Shown piece after piece: positions 25,884 to 33,585 of a stretch of DNA of 38,099 nucleotides. The stretch is from Dehalococcoidia bacterium (GTDB lineage: Bacteria; Chloroflexota; Dehalococcoidia; UBA2979), in the NCBI GenBank assembly GCA_022451865.1, contig JAKUNM010000008.1:1-38099 (forward strand). The letters run 5' to 3'. The position numbers were made by a program, and so were the translations under genes. Each line of letters begins with the position of its first letter. The first letter of the stretch is position 1. Below the pieces are notes generated by a model. The model made no database searches and had not been told where the DNA came from. It saw only the letters and a list, made by a program, of their open reading frames with translations.

Positions 25884-25891
25884 CCCCCCCC
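25884..25891 (-). promoter_or_regulatory. G8 tract acting as ribosome-binding site
   Basis: On the coding strand eight consecutive G residues lie six bases upstream of the ATG of the acyl-CoA dehydrogenase gene, where the Shine-Dalgarno should be. Such tracts can gain or lose bases during replication, which would change spacing and translation. Confidence 0.5.
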
Positions 25892-25896
25892 GCTTG

Positions 25897-25937
25897 AGAA
25901 AACACACCCGATACCCTTTAAAAGGTATCGGTGTGTT
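25897..25937 (-). terminator. Intrinsic terminator between the two acyl-CoA dehydrogenase genes
   Basis: Read on the minus strand, AACACACCGATACC pairs with GGTATCGGGTGTGTT (one-base bulges) around a short AT loop, and TTTTCTC follows. Stem of about 17 pairs plus T-run is a convincing rho-independent terminator. It follows the 25959-27182 gene by about 21 bases, so read-through into the next gene would be partial. Confidence 0.8.
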
Positions 25938-25958
25938 CTAATTTAAAACAATAGATTT

Positions 25959-27182
25959 CTATTCGACAGTCTTACCTGCTTTATAACGTTCAGCTTCAGA
26001 ACGTCCCATACCAATTCGTCTAGCCATTAAGACTTTCTGAACATCAGCAGTTCCACCAGGGTGTAGTGCCACAATTGCACTACGCTGATATGCATCAAGT
26101 GCACCTTCCGAGAAATCAGTAATTTCATCATTAGTCAGTGCATATGGGCCAAAAAGCTCATGCAAAGCTGTAGTGATATCCAATCCTGAAAGTTTTCTGA
26201 AATAAGAAGATTGCGGACCTTCATACGTCATAGCTTGATGAGTTCTATTCATCCAGAAATTTCGAATTCCAAATAATCTCTGAATCTCAGTCTTCTCATA
26301 TATTTCTACTAAACGATCTTGAGCATCAGAATCTTCGACTAATGGTCGACCATTCAACCGACGCTCTCTAGCCCATTCTAATGCCCGAGCGAACCATAGG
26401 TTACGGGCAACTGACCCACCTGCACCATGCTCAAGTTCAAGGTGTGTAGTTGCAACTTGCCAACCATTATTCTCTCCACCTACTAACCGTTCAGCTGGGA
26501 CTCGTACATTGTCAAAATAGACCGTGTTCTTAACACCAGAGCCCACTCCTTCACCACCATCACCTAATAAATCCATCGGACGAATAGTAATACCAGGTAA
26601 ATCAGCCGGTATCATAAACCAACTTAAATTCTTGTGTCGTTCGCCATCAGGATCTGTTCGTGTGAGAGTCCAAAGCATATCAACGCCGTTTGAGCCACCG
26701 ACATAAATTTTCTCGCCATTTACAATATAATCATCACCATCACGGACAGCATCTGTTTGTGTACCAGCAAGGTCTGAACCGGCTTCTGGACCAGTTAAGA
26801 GTTGCCATGTAACTACATCACCTTTGAATATCGGAGGAAGAAGAGCTTGCTTTTGTTCATCAGAACCCCAAACGAGTATTGAAGCACCTCCAAGCCAACC
26901 GCCTGAATCATAATAAGGAGGAATTGAAAGATCGCGTCGACTCATTTCTTCATAGAGCACAACGGTTTCCTCAAAACCCATACCGCCTCCACCAAATTCA
27001 ACTGGAGCAGTAGGACGTAACCATCCTTGTTGCCCTAAATCACGCCCTAATTGACGAAATTTAGCATAGTTTTCTGGAGAGTCTTGATCTCCTTCAATGA
27101 CTGGAGCATGATCATCCAACCAACTTCGAACTTCTTTTCTAAAAGCTTCCTGTTCAGGAGTATATGATGGTGCAAAATCCAT
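25959..27182 (-). CDS. Acyl-CoA dehydrogenase-family protein, subunit type 2
   Basis: This is a 407-residue acyl-CoA dehydrogenase-fold protein. The central beta domain has GPEAGSDLAGTQTDAV and DDYIVNGEKIYVGG, typical FAD and acyl-chain contacts. The C-domain has HPGGTADVQKVLMARR, the motif at which single-subunit enzymes carry YEGT, so the usual Glu376-type base is absent. ATG27182 follows CGAGGAA and is preferred to the TTG/GTG-extended start. A near-consensus promoter lies about 80 bases upstream. With the next gene it may form a two-subunit enzyme. The substrate is unknown; the class includes branched, aromatic and steroid side-chain acyl-CoAs. Confidence 0.88.
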   Translation of the reverse strand: MDFAPSYTPEQEAFRKEVRSWLDDHAPVIEGDQDSPENYAKFRQLGRDLGQQGWLRPTAPVEFGGGGMGFEETVVLYEEMSRRDLSIPPYYDSGGWLGGASILVWGSDEQKQALLPPIFKGDVVTWQLLTGPEAGSDLAGTQTDAVRDGDDYIVNGEKIYVGGSNGVDMLWTLTRTDPDGERHKNLSWFMIPADLPGITIRPMDLLGDGGEGVGSGVKNTVYFDNVRVPAERLVGGENNGWQVATTHLELEHGAGGSVARNLWFARALEWARERRLNGRPLVEDSDAQDRLVEIYEKTEIQRLFGIRNFWMNRTHQAMTYEGPQSSYFRKLSGLDITTALHELFGPYALTNDEITDFSEGALDAYQRSAIVALHPGGTADVQKVLMARRIGMGRSEAERYKAGKTVE

Positions 27183-27254
27183 AGTTCCTCGATTCTTAAA
27201 CACTATTCAGACAAAATACAGTCCGGTACACAAAGTCATGCTACACGGACTACG

Positions 27255-27290
27255 AACAGCTATTACAGCTGCTCTATAGCAGTTTGTCAA
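27255..27290 (-). promoter_or_regulatory. Near-consensus sigma-70-type promoter with overlapping palindrome
   Basis: On the minus strand TTGACA (27290-27285) and TGTAAT (27267-27262) are separated by exactly 17 bases. This is a perfect -35 box and a one-mismatch -10 box. An imperfect inverted repeat, AACAGCTAT / ATAGCAGTT (27255-27263 and 27276-27284), overlaps the -10 and spacer and could be a repressor site. It would drive the acyl-CoA dehydrogenase gene at 27182. Confidence 0.7.
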
Positions 27291-27310
27291 CTCTTTTAAT
27301 CGAACTTTGA

Positions 27311-28756
27311 CTACTTCAGTGCATGGATATTTTTGCCACCAACAATATAATAAGTACCGGATTCGATAGATATAGGTGAAGAGATGTTTTGCTTGTAATC
27401 TAGTAGCCCAATTTCGTCCCCAGATTCCGGATCAAGTAGTATTAACATAGGCCCTGCAGCTATAAGTAATCCATCTGATGTTATTAACGGTGCACTAGTG
27501 ACTTGAGGAAGGGATTTTTTCCAATCAATTGACCCATCTTTACGATTGTAAGACTGCAAAAGTGCTTCTGTAGAAAATTTAGATCCCCGCTCGCCTGCAA
27601 CGTAAATACTATCCGAGCTCACTGCAGGTGCAAAATATAGGCGTGGTGGATTAAAATTTCCCCACAATCTCTCTGGTAAAGGAGTGGGAGGTGCTACTCC
27701 CCAAACATAAAGCTGCAGCCACAGACTTCGCAAACGTCCTTCCCACCACGGATTTTGTGAATCTTCATCCACAGAAAAGATTAACCATGGTGAAATGGAT
27801 ATAACTTCATCGTTATCTATTGCAATTTTTGTAGGAAAAGACACTGAGTTATACCAGTATGTTTGTTCACCTGAAAGTCTATCAAAAATAAGTAATTTCT
27901 GACCTAACCCGACGGCGATATAATGATCATTCATAACCGGACTTTCAAATCGCCTACCACTTTTATGAACGACCGTATCCATATCTTTTTGCCAGAGTCT
28001 TTCTCCATTTCCTGCATCAAAAACGTACCATGTGTCTTTCCCGAAAAGATAAATTCGACCGTCATAGATAAGAGGTGTGGATTCAAGCAAATCACCAGCT
28101 TGAACAGACCATAATTCATTTCCATTTGACGAATCTAACGCATACAAAATTCCATTCGCAGAAGGTACGAATAACATTTCCTCAACAGCTAAAGGAGCTG
28201 CTAATAGAAAATCTTCAAACTGTTTCTTCCAAACCTCTGACCCATCAAGTTGAGAATATGCAATAAGCAATCCGTTAGATAATGAAATATATAAATGCTG
28301 AGAATCAGCTACTAAAGAGGTTTCGGCATTTGCTGGCAACTGTGTTTGCCACGCAACTGGTTGCTCTATACGACTTTGATACAATGACCTTCTTAAACGG
28401 CCACTACCACCATCACCATTTTGCCAACCTGTATCAGCAGACAAACGACCACTAAGATTAGATGTAGAAATGGGTAAATTACCTGCTGTGCTTATGAAAG
28501 TGGCATACGTCCAGAACATACAAACAATTAACAATAAAAAAGCACATACAATTTTAATCGACTTAATAGCTAACTGCCGACGTGAATTACGCTGAACAAC
28601 CCTTGCACGGTGCATTCTAGCAGATATTGCATCTTCACCAGATAAAGGTTCTACTGCCCTTATATCTGTTAAACAATATGAACACCGCTTTACGCCTGCT
28701 TTGATGACACGTTCACATGTTCGACAAACGATAGAATCAATTTCTGTGTTTACCAT
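27311..28756 (-). CDS. Zinc-ribbon, membrane-anchored PQQ-type beta-propeller protein
   Basis: This is a 481-residue protein with a cytoplasmic zinc ribbon (CRTC and CSYC, residues 11-28), a basic stretch and one membrane helix (about residues 66-90). A large outer domain carries repeated propeller blades with G.LYALDSSNGNELW, VFDAGNGERLWQK and similar PQQ-like repeats. Such propellers (BamB-like) usually serve as scaffolds; no catalytic dehydrogenase residues are evident. Topology suggests the propeller faces outside. It lies upstream of the acyl-CoA dehydrogenase promoter and diverges from the VOC gene. Its link to the catabolic genes is unclear. Confidence 0.82.
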   Translation of the reverse strand: MVNTEIDSIVCRTCERVIKAGVKRCSYCLTDIRAVEPLSGEDAISARMHRARVVQRNSRRQLAIKSIKIVCAFLLLIVCMFWTYATFISTAGNLPISTSNLSGRLSADTGWQNGDGGSGRLRRSLYQSRIEQPVAWQTQLPANAETSLVADSQHLYISLSNGLLIAYSQLDGSEVWKKQFEDFLLAAPLAVEEMLFVPSANGILYALDSSNGNELWSVQAGDLLESTPLIYDGRIYLFGKDTWYVFDAGNGERLWQKDMDTVVHKSGRRFESPVMNDHYIAVGLGQKLLIFDRLSGEQTYWYNSVSFPTKIAIDNDEVISISPWLIFSVDEDSQNPWWEGRLRSLWLQLYVWGVAPPTPLPERLWGNFNPPRLYFAPAVSSDSIYVAGERGSKFSTEALLQSYNRKDGSIDWKKSLPQVTSAPLITSDGLLIAAGPMLILLDPESGDEIGLLDYKQNISSPISIESGTYYIVGGKNIHALK

Positions 28757-28853
28757 TCGGTCATACCTAATTAATAATAATTCCTAAATCAACAAAGCTA
28801 TTAGCTGATATATATACTGTATCGTAGCTAACCATTTATTAATTCGAGGTCAT

Positions 28854-29663
28854 ATGTTTAATAATATTAACGGAATACAACTAGCAACCAAAGATAACGC
28901 ATTAGTAAGTAATCAATGGCAGAAGTTATTATCCGCACAGGAAGTATCTCAAGATACTATAGATACACTCAATGCAAAAAGAACAACTTTATCTATTGGT
29001 AATGCAAAAGTAGAACTATTAGAACAACTAGGTAGTGGCCCAATAGCTAATTTCTTAACGAAAAATCCACGCGGAGGTTTATTTTCAGTAGGATTGTCAA
29101 CCGTTGATCTCAAGGAATTTGCTATTTCTTTAGATACGAAAAATATCTCATATACTGCAGAGAAGGGACAAATATACATCGACCAGACCTTCACAAGTGA
29201 AGGTGGTTTACGTATGAATGTAAGTACTTTCGAAAAAAATGATATTCGCGGTTTATTAAATCGTTTCTTTGAGGTTTCATATTTAGTTTCAAACCCTGAG
29301 GCTATCTCATCTGAATTGGCAACTCAATTGCGACTTAATCAAGCAAGCTTCGATCTTACTGAATCTACAGAGTTTGGATTTACAGGATTCCACACATATA
29401 TTAATGAATCATGCAATGATGATATCGAAGTAATACATCCTCTAAATGAAACAAACGCTATGGGAAGATTTTTCAACAATAGAGGTGCAGGTTTGTATAT
29501 GTGCTTCGCTGAAAGTAGCAATATGAACGAAATTCGATCTCGTGCAAATGAAATTCTTCCAGGGGGATGGATCGGTAGTATGGAGGAGAACATTATCCCA
29601 GAAACAGCTTTTTTACATCCAAAACTACTTGGAGGCGTCATGGTCGGAGTTAAAGGAAAATGA
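28854..29663 (+). CDS. Double VOC/glyoxalase-fold protein, methylmalonyl-CoA epimerase-like
   Basis: This 269-residue protein is apparently built of two vicinal-oxygen-chelate units. The first unit has NAKVELLEQLGSGPIANFL and GLFSVGLSTVDLKEF, which follows the methylmalonyl-CoA epimerase pattern. The second unit ends in AFLHPKLLGGVMVGV, again epimerase-like. Metal ligands expected from the fold (His, Glu) are only partly recognisable, since the usual His in the first strand is replaced (GLFS). It may bind or isomerise a CoA thioester. It ends 37 bases before the next ATG, so it is likely co-transcribed with the ADH-like gene. Confidence 0.65.
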   Translation: MFNNINGIQLATKDNALVSNQWQKLLSAQEVSQDTIDTLNAKRTTLSIGNAKVELLEQLGSGPIANFLTKNPRGGLFSVGLSTVDLKEFAISLDTKNISYTAEKGQIYIDQTFTSEGGLRMNVSTFEKNDIRGLLNRFFEVSYLVSNPEAISSELATQLRLNQASFDLTESTEFGFTGFHTYINESCNDDIEVIHPLNETNAMGRFFNNRGAGLYMCFAESSNMNEIRSRANEILPGGWIGSMEENIIPETAFLHPKLLGGVMVGVKGK

Positions 29664-29700
29664 ATAGTCAAAGTAATATTTTAAATTTAATGGAGTGAAA

Positions 29701-30906
29701 ATGACAGAAAATAATTATAAATATCGAGGTTTTGGAACAAGGGTATTTTCTGGGAACGAAGCTTTAGGAAATCTGCGAGCAGAAGTTGAAAGATTAGAAG
29801 CAAAAAAAGCTTTTATTGTTTGTGGACAATCAATTGCAAAAGAAAAAAAATTGCTAGAGAGAGTTAAAAAAGAATTAGGCACTCGTTTTGCTGGAATATT
29901 TGATGGATTACAAACTGACTCACCGGCTCCTATTGTAGAAGAGGCTGCACAGGCAGTAGAAAATGCTGGTACGGACTTAATAATTCCCGTCGGTGGTGGA
30001 ACTGCTGCAGTGAGTGCACGCGCAATTGCCATGCGAATTGGAGAACAAAAATCATTTCATGAAATGGCTACAAAATACCCACCAAATCAATTACCCGTCA
30101 GCCCTAAATTACTGTCACCAAAAATTCCAATAATTCAGATCTTAACATTGCCCACAACTGCAATGTTAAGATCAGGTGCAGCAATCAAAGACATGGATGA
30201 ATTGAGAAGGATCGAATTATATGATCCGAAAACCAGGGCGATTAGTATGATTTGGGATACTGAGGCAGTTATGACAGCTGCACCCGACGTTTTCCTGAAT
30301 ACTTGTATGGGCTTCTTAAGTGGATCAATAAGAAATTTAGCACAACCATCTCCTGTTGCTATTGCACATGCCGATCACGTGGAGGTATTCCACTTAGCAA
30401 AAAAATATGTACCTCAAATTATTAGTGCACCTAACGATCCAGAGCCTCGGATGCAACTGATGGCTGCCGGTTACATGATTAATCGATCATCAGAATATGA
30501 TTCAACAGATCAACCACGTGCTAATTTCTCAATACTATCAGGTGCTGGCGGATCTATTAACACACGTTATAAATGTGGTCAGGGCCCTTGTGGAGCCGTC
30601 TTAGGACCTGCTTCACTCCGCTATAGCCTGCCAGCAGCTGAAAGTGATCTAGCAATCGCAGCACGTGCAGTGGGTATAGCGGACAATTCAACTACTGACG
30701 CCATAGCTGCAGAAGCCGTGATTATAGAAATAGAAAATTTTTACAAAGCAATAAATCAGCCTTCTCGTCTACGTGATCTTGGAGTCCCCAAAGAAGACAT
30801 CCCACGAATTGCAGAAGATACTATGATACATTTCTTCATACGGCATGACTCACGCACATCAAATCATCAAGCGGATCTAGAAAGAATGCTTGAAGAAATT
30901 TGGTAG
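29701..30906 (+). CDS. Second iron-ADH / maleylacetate reductase-like protein, metal site lost
   Basis: This 401-residue paralogue of the 21216-22445 gene has the same N-terminal layout: YRGFGTRVFSGNEAL, then PVGGGTAAVSAR, then ILTLPTTAMLRSG. The Asp-x3-His helix is replaced by CMGFLSGSIRN, and the later His pair by a CGQGPCG stretch, so no standard metal site remains. GGAG lies five bases before ATG29701, which is preferred to GTG29695. The Cys pair is a possible new feature of this copy. Its position after the VOC gene and before crotonases suggests a role in CoA-thioester or ketoacid chemistry, but the reaction is open. Confidence 0.78.
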   Translation: MTENNYKYRGFGTRVFSGNEALGNLRAEVERLEAKKAFIVCGQSIAKEKKLLERVKKELGTRFAGIFDGLQTDSPAPIVEEAAQAVENAGTDLIIPVGGGTAAVSARAIAMRIGEQKSFHEMATKYPPNQLPVSPKLLSPKIPIIQILTLPTTAMLRSGAAIKDMDELRRIELYDPKTRAISMIWDTEAVMTAAPDVFLNTCMGFLSGSIRNLAQPSPVAIAHADHVEVFHLAKKYVPQIISAPNDPEPRMQLMAAGYMINRSSEYDSTDQPRANFSILSGAGGSINTRYKCGQGPCGAVLGPASLRYSLPAAESDLAIAARAVGIADNSTTDAIAAEAVIIEIENFYKAINQPSRLRDLGVPKEDIPRIAEDTMIHFFIRHDSRTSNHQADLERMLEEIW

Positions 30907-30916
30907 TGAGTTGTTA

Positions 30917-31693
30917 CTAGTGAATTCTTCCTACGTCGGTAGATTCCCAATTAGGAGATCTTTTCTCAACAAAAGCCCGAGGTCCTTCGCTTGCATCAGG
31001 CGTAGTTTTCATTAACCTTTGTAAGCTAAATCCTACTTTAAGGCTTTCAGCTATAGTTGCAGAATCTCTACCGCGAATAGCTGCTTCTTTTGTTAATCGA
31101 GCTGCAGTCGGTGAGTTTTTAAGAATTTTTTCTGCATACTCTTCACATTTTTGTAGTAATTCATCATTAGGTACTACAGCATTAACTAGCCCTATTCGGT
31201 ATGCCGTATCAGCATCAATTCTTTCTGCAGTAAGTAACATTTCCATAGCATGTGCCCATCCAATTGAACGAGGCAATTGTGAAGCACCAGTTGATGCCAT
31301 TACTCCCACTCTTGTCATAGTCATCCCAAAAACGGCATCCTCACCAGCAACACGAATATCACATGGTAAAACCACGTCAATACCAGCTGCCAAGCAGTAA
31401 CCATTCACTCCAACAATAATTGGCTTATAAACATCAAAACCATGCCCCAAACTTAAAGTTGGTCGAGCAGATTCTTCTGGCGGGGAAACTCTATCTTTTA
31501 GATCAGCACCTGCACAAAAAGCCCTACCATTAGCAGTAAGAATTGCAACCCACGCATCTGAATCTGCATCGAATCGATGCCAAGTTTCTTCCAATTCTGC
31601 ACTGAGTTGTTTGTTAATTGCATTCAGCGCTTCTGGTCTATTAAGTGTGACATAGGCAATATGGTTTTTTACTTCATAAATTACAGCAGCCAT
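30917..31693 (-). CDS. Enoyl-CoA hydratase/isomerase-family protein
   Basis: This 258-residue crotonase-fold protein has the normal family length. It shows NRPEALNAINKQ, the oxyanion segment GRAFCAGADLKD, and GYCLAAGIDVVLPCDIR. The Glu144 equivalent is Asp (GIDVVLP) and the Glu164 position reads Met/Thr (FGMTMTRVG), so classical hydratase chemistry is doubtful. C-terminal EKRSPNW is the usual tail. It is convergent with the ADH-like gene (10 bases) and divergent from another crotonase gene across 131 bases. Confidence 0.88.
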   Translation of the reverse strand: MAAVIYEVKNHIAYVTLNRPEALNAINKQLSAELEETWHRFDADSDAWVAILTANGRAFCAGADLKDRVSPPEESARPTLSLGHGFDVYKPIIVGVNGYCLAAGIDVVLPCDIRVAGEDAVFGMTMTRVGVMASTGASQLPRSIGWAHAMEMLLTAERIDADTAYRIGLVNAVVPNDELLQKCEEYAEKILKNSPTAARLTKEAAIRGRDSATIAESLKVGFSLQRLMKTTPDASEGPRAFVEKRSPNWESTDVGRIH

Positions 31694-31824
31694 TCTGATC
31701 CCCTTTCATATTCATCATTAAAATAATCAATATCGATTTCGCCCTTGCGAAACAACAATCCAAAGCATAGCATACGGTTCATCATCATTAATATAAAGAT
31801 AGATAATAGATTGGAATAAGGTTA
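31694..31824. promoter_or_regulatory. Divergent control region between two crotonase genes
   Basis: This 131-base region contains a perfect inverted repeat TTTCGC-CCTT-GCGAAA (31737-31752) near its middle, a candidate operator. No consensus promoter boxes are obvious. Confidence 0.35.
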
Positions 31825-32640
31825 ATGACAGACGAGCTAGTAATATATGAAGTGAAAGATCGTATTGCACATATCACAATCAACCGTCCAAATAAAAGAA
31901 ATTCATTTACTGAAGATACCCGACGTGAATTAATCGATCATTGGGTTACTTTCAAACATGATAATGATGCTGATGTGGCAATTTTAACTGGCACAGGGGA
32001 TATTGCTTGGTCAGCAGGGAGTGATTTAAAGGAAATTGGTACAGGTATCACAGTTTCAAACCCTGATTGGAAACCGCCTATCGAAGGTGTAAGTACAATT
32101 GGACTAGCATGTATGTCTGGTCTAGATATTGAAAAACCAGTCATTGGAGCAATTAACGGTGTTGCACTTGGATTTGGTTTCGCTCTTGCATTAGCGTGTG
32201 ATATTCGTATAGGAACTCCTAATAGCCGCTTTGCTTGCACTGAAGTAAAATTTGGTCATATGGCAGGAGGTGGTCAAGCAACTTTATTACCCTCCACTGT
32301 TCCTTTTGGTTGGGCAATGGAACTGGCCTTAACAGGAGACCAAATTGATGCACCAACAGCTGACAAAATTGGAATTCTAAATAGGATAGTTGAACCTGAT
32401 CAATTAATTGATGAATGTGTTGCTCTAGCAAATCGCATGATTGAATGTGGCCCAACTGTTGTCAGACAAACAAAAAGATTTATGTACAGGGCAATGGGGC
32501 AGAGTTATCTTGATTCTATGGAATTAGAAGGAATTTTTTATCAACGTATTCAATCATCAAAAGATTATGATATAGGTACACAAGCATTTGTGAATGCACC
32601 AAATATAAAAAAGGTTCGTCCTGATTTTATACGCGAATAA
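31825..32640 (+). CDS. Enoyl-CoA hydratase/isomerase-family protein
   Basis: This 271-residue crotonase-fold protein has INRPNKRNSFTED, an oxyanion segment reading IAWSAGSDLKEIG, and GVALGFGFALALACDIR. The Glu144 equivalent is Ala, but the second Glu is retained (FACTEVKFG). A single catalytic Glu is found in crotonase-family isomerases and some other members, so an isomerase-like role is possible (inference). AAGG lies just upstream of ATG31825. It is followed by another crotonase with a 19-base gap, forming a two-gene unit with a shared terminator. Confidence 0.88.
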   Translation: MTDELVIYEVKDRIAHITINRPNKRNSFTEDTRRELIDHWVTFKHDNDADVAILTGTGDIAWSAGSDLKEIGTGITVSNPDWKPPIEGVSTIGLACMSGLDIEKPVIGAINGVALGFGFALALACDIRIGTPNSRFACTEVKFGHMAGGGQATLLPSTVPFGWAMELALTGDQIDAPTADKIGILNRIVEPDQLIDECVALANRMIECGPTVVRQTKRFMYRAMGQSYLDSMELEGIFYQRIQSSKDYDIGTQAFVNAPNIKKVRPDFIRE

Positions 32641-32659
32641 GAATATTGGAGGTATGAAA

Positions 32660-33523
32660 ATGAGTTTTGAAAAAATTGATTCACACACTACGGCAGATCG
32701 TGTTTTAGTACTCACAATGAATGATCCTGAAACACTAAATGCATTAGGTGATCCATTAATGCCTGAATTAGTTTCTGAAGTCGACCGGTTCGCTAGTGAT
32801 CCTGACTTACGTGCATTGCTAATTACAGGAGCAGGAAGAGCCTTCTCCTCTGGAGCGAACGTTCGAACATTCGCTCGAGGTGTTAAAGAGCGAGAAGAAG
32901 AATTGTCGAACGAAAGCTATGAGGCACCACGTATTAGCCCATGGGAACAACTTGACCCTATCTATCACGCAGCTGAGACAAGAAATTATGGAACAGGACC
33001 AGATATTGTTTCAAAACTGCACAATATGCAAAAACCATCATTCGCTGCGGTTAATGGACATGCTTACGGCCTTGGTTGTGGAATTGCCTTATCGTGTGAT
33101 TTTCGTGTTGCTGGAGAAGCAGCAAGATTCAATGAAGCATTTATCCGTAATGGGATCGTTCCCGCTGATGGCAGTGCCTGGCAGTTGCCTAAGCTCGTGG
33201 GGATGTCGAATGCTCTCTGGATGCAGATGTCAGGTGAACCTATCACTGGAGAAGAGGCTTATCGAATAGGACTAGCAAATTGGCTTACAACAGATGATCA
33301 GCTTATGGATAAAACGCTAGAATTAGCTACAAAATTAGCTCGAGGGCCAGTTTATGCAATGGGTATTGTGAAACAATTGGTACACCAGGGCTATCAGCAA
33401 AGCTTAGTCGAGCATCTACCACTGGCATCACGAGCACAAGGTCTAACAAAAGATACATTCGACCATAAAGAAGGTGTTCAGGCATTTATTGAAAAACGAC
33501 AGGCAGAGTACAGAGGCTACTAA
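32660..33523 (+). CDS. Enoyl-CoA hydratase/isomerase-family protein with insert
   Basis: This 287-residue crotonase-fold protein has NDPETLNALGD, GRAFSSGANVRTFA and GHAYGLGCGIALSCDFR. About 40 residues rich in Glu, Ser and Trp sit between the first oxyanion loop and the second, longer than in typical hydratases. Both catalytic Glu positions are occupied by other residues (Gly and Phe). GGAGG lies seven bases before ATG32660, so this start is chosen over ATG32654, which is only one base from the GGAGG. It ends ten bases before a bidirectional terminator. Confidence 0.87.
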   Translation: MSFEKIDSHTTADRVLVLTMNDPETLNALGDPLMPELVSEVDRFASDPDLRALLITGAGRAFSSGANVRTFARGVKEREEELSNESYEAPRISPWEQLDPIYHAAETRNYGTGPDIVSKLHNMQKPSFAAVNGHAYGLGCGIALSCDFRVAGEAARFNEAFIRNGIVPADGSAWQLPKLVGMSNALWMQMSGEPITGEEAYRIGLANWLTTDDQLMDKTLELATKLARGPVYAMGIVKQLVHQGYQQSLVEHLPLASRAQGLTKDTFDHKEGVQAFIEKRQAEYRGY

Positions 33524-33532
33524 AATTGATAT

Positions 33533-33576
33533 AAAAAAGATCGCGTGAAAAGAATAACCACGCGGTCTTTTTTTAT
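33533..33576. terminator. Bidirectional intrinsic terminator
   Basis: AGATCGCGTG pairs with CACGCGGTCT (one G-T) around an 11-base loop, flanked by an A6 run on the left and a T7 run on the right. It can end transcription of the plus-strand crotonase pair and, read on the minus strand, of the CaiB/BaiF gene. Confidence 0.85.
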
Positions 33577-33585
33577 ATTAATTTT

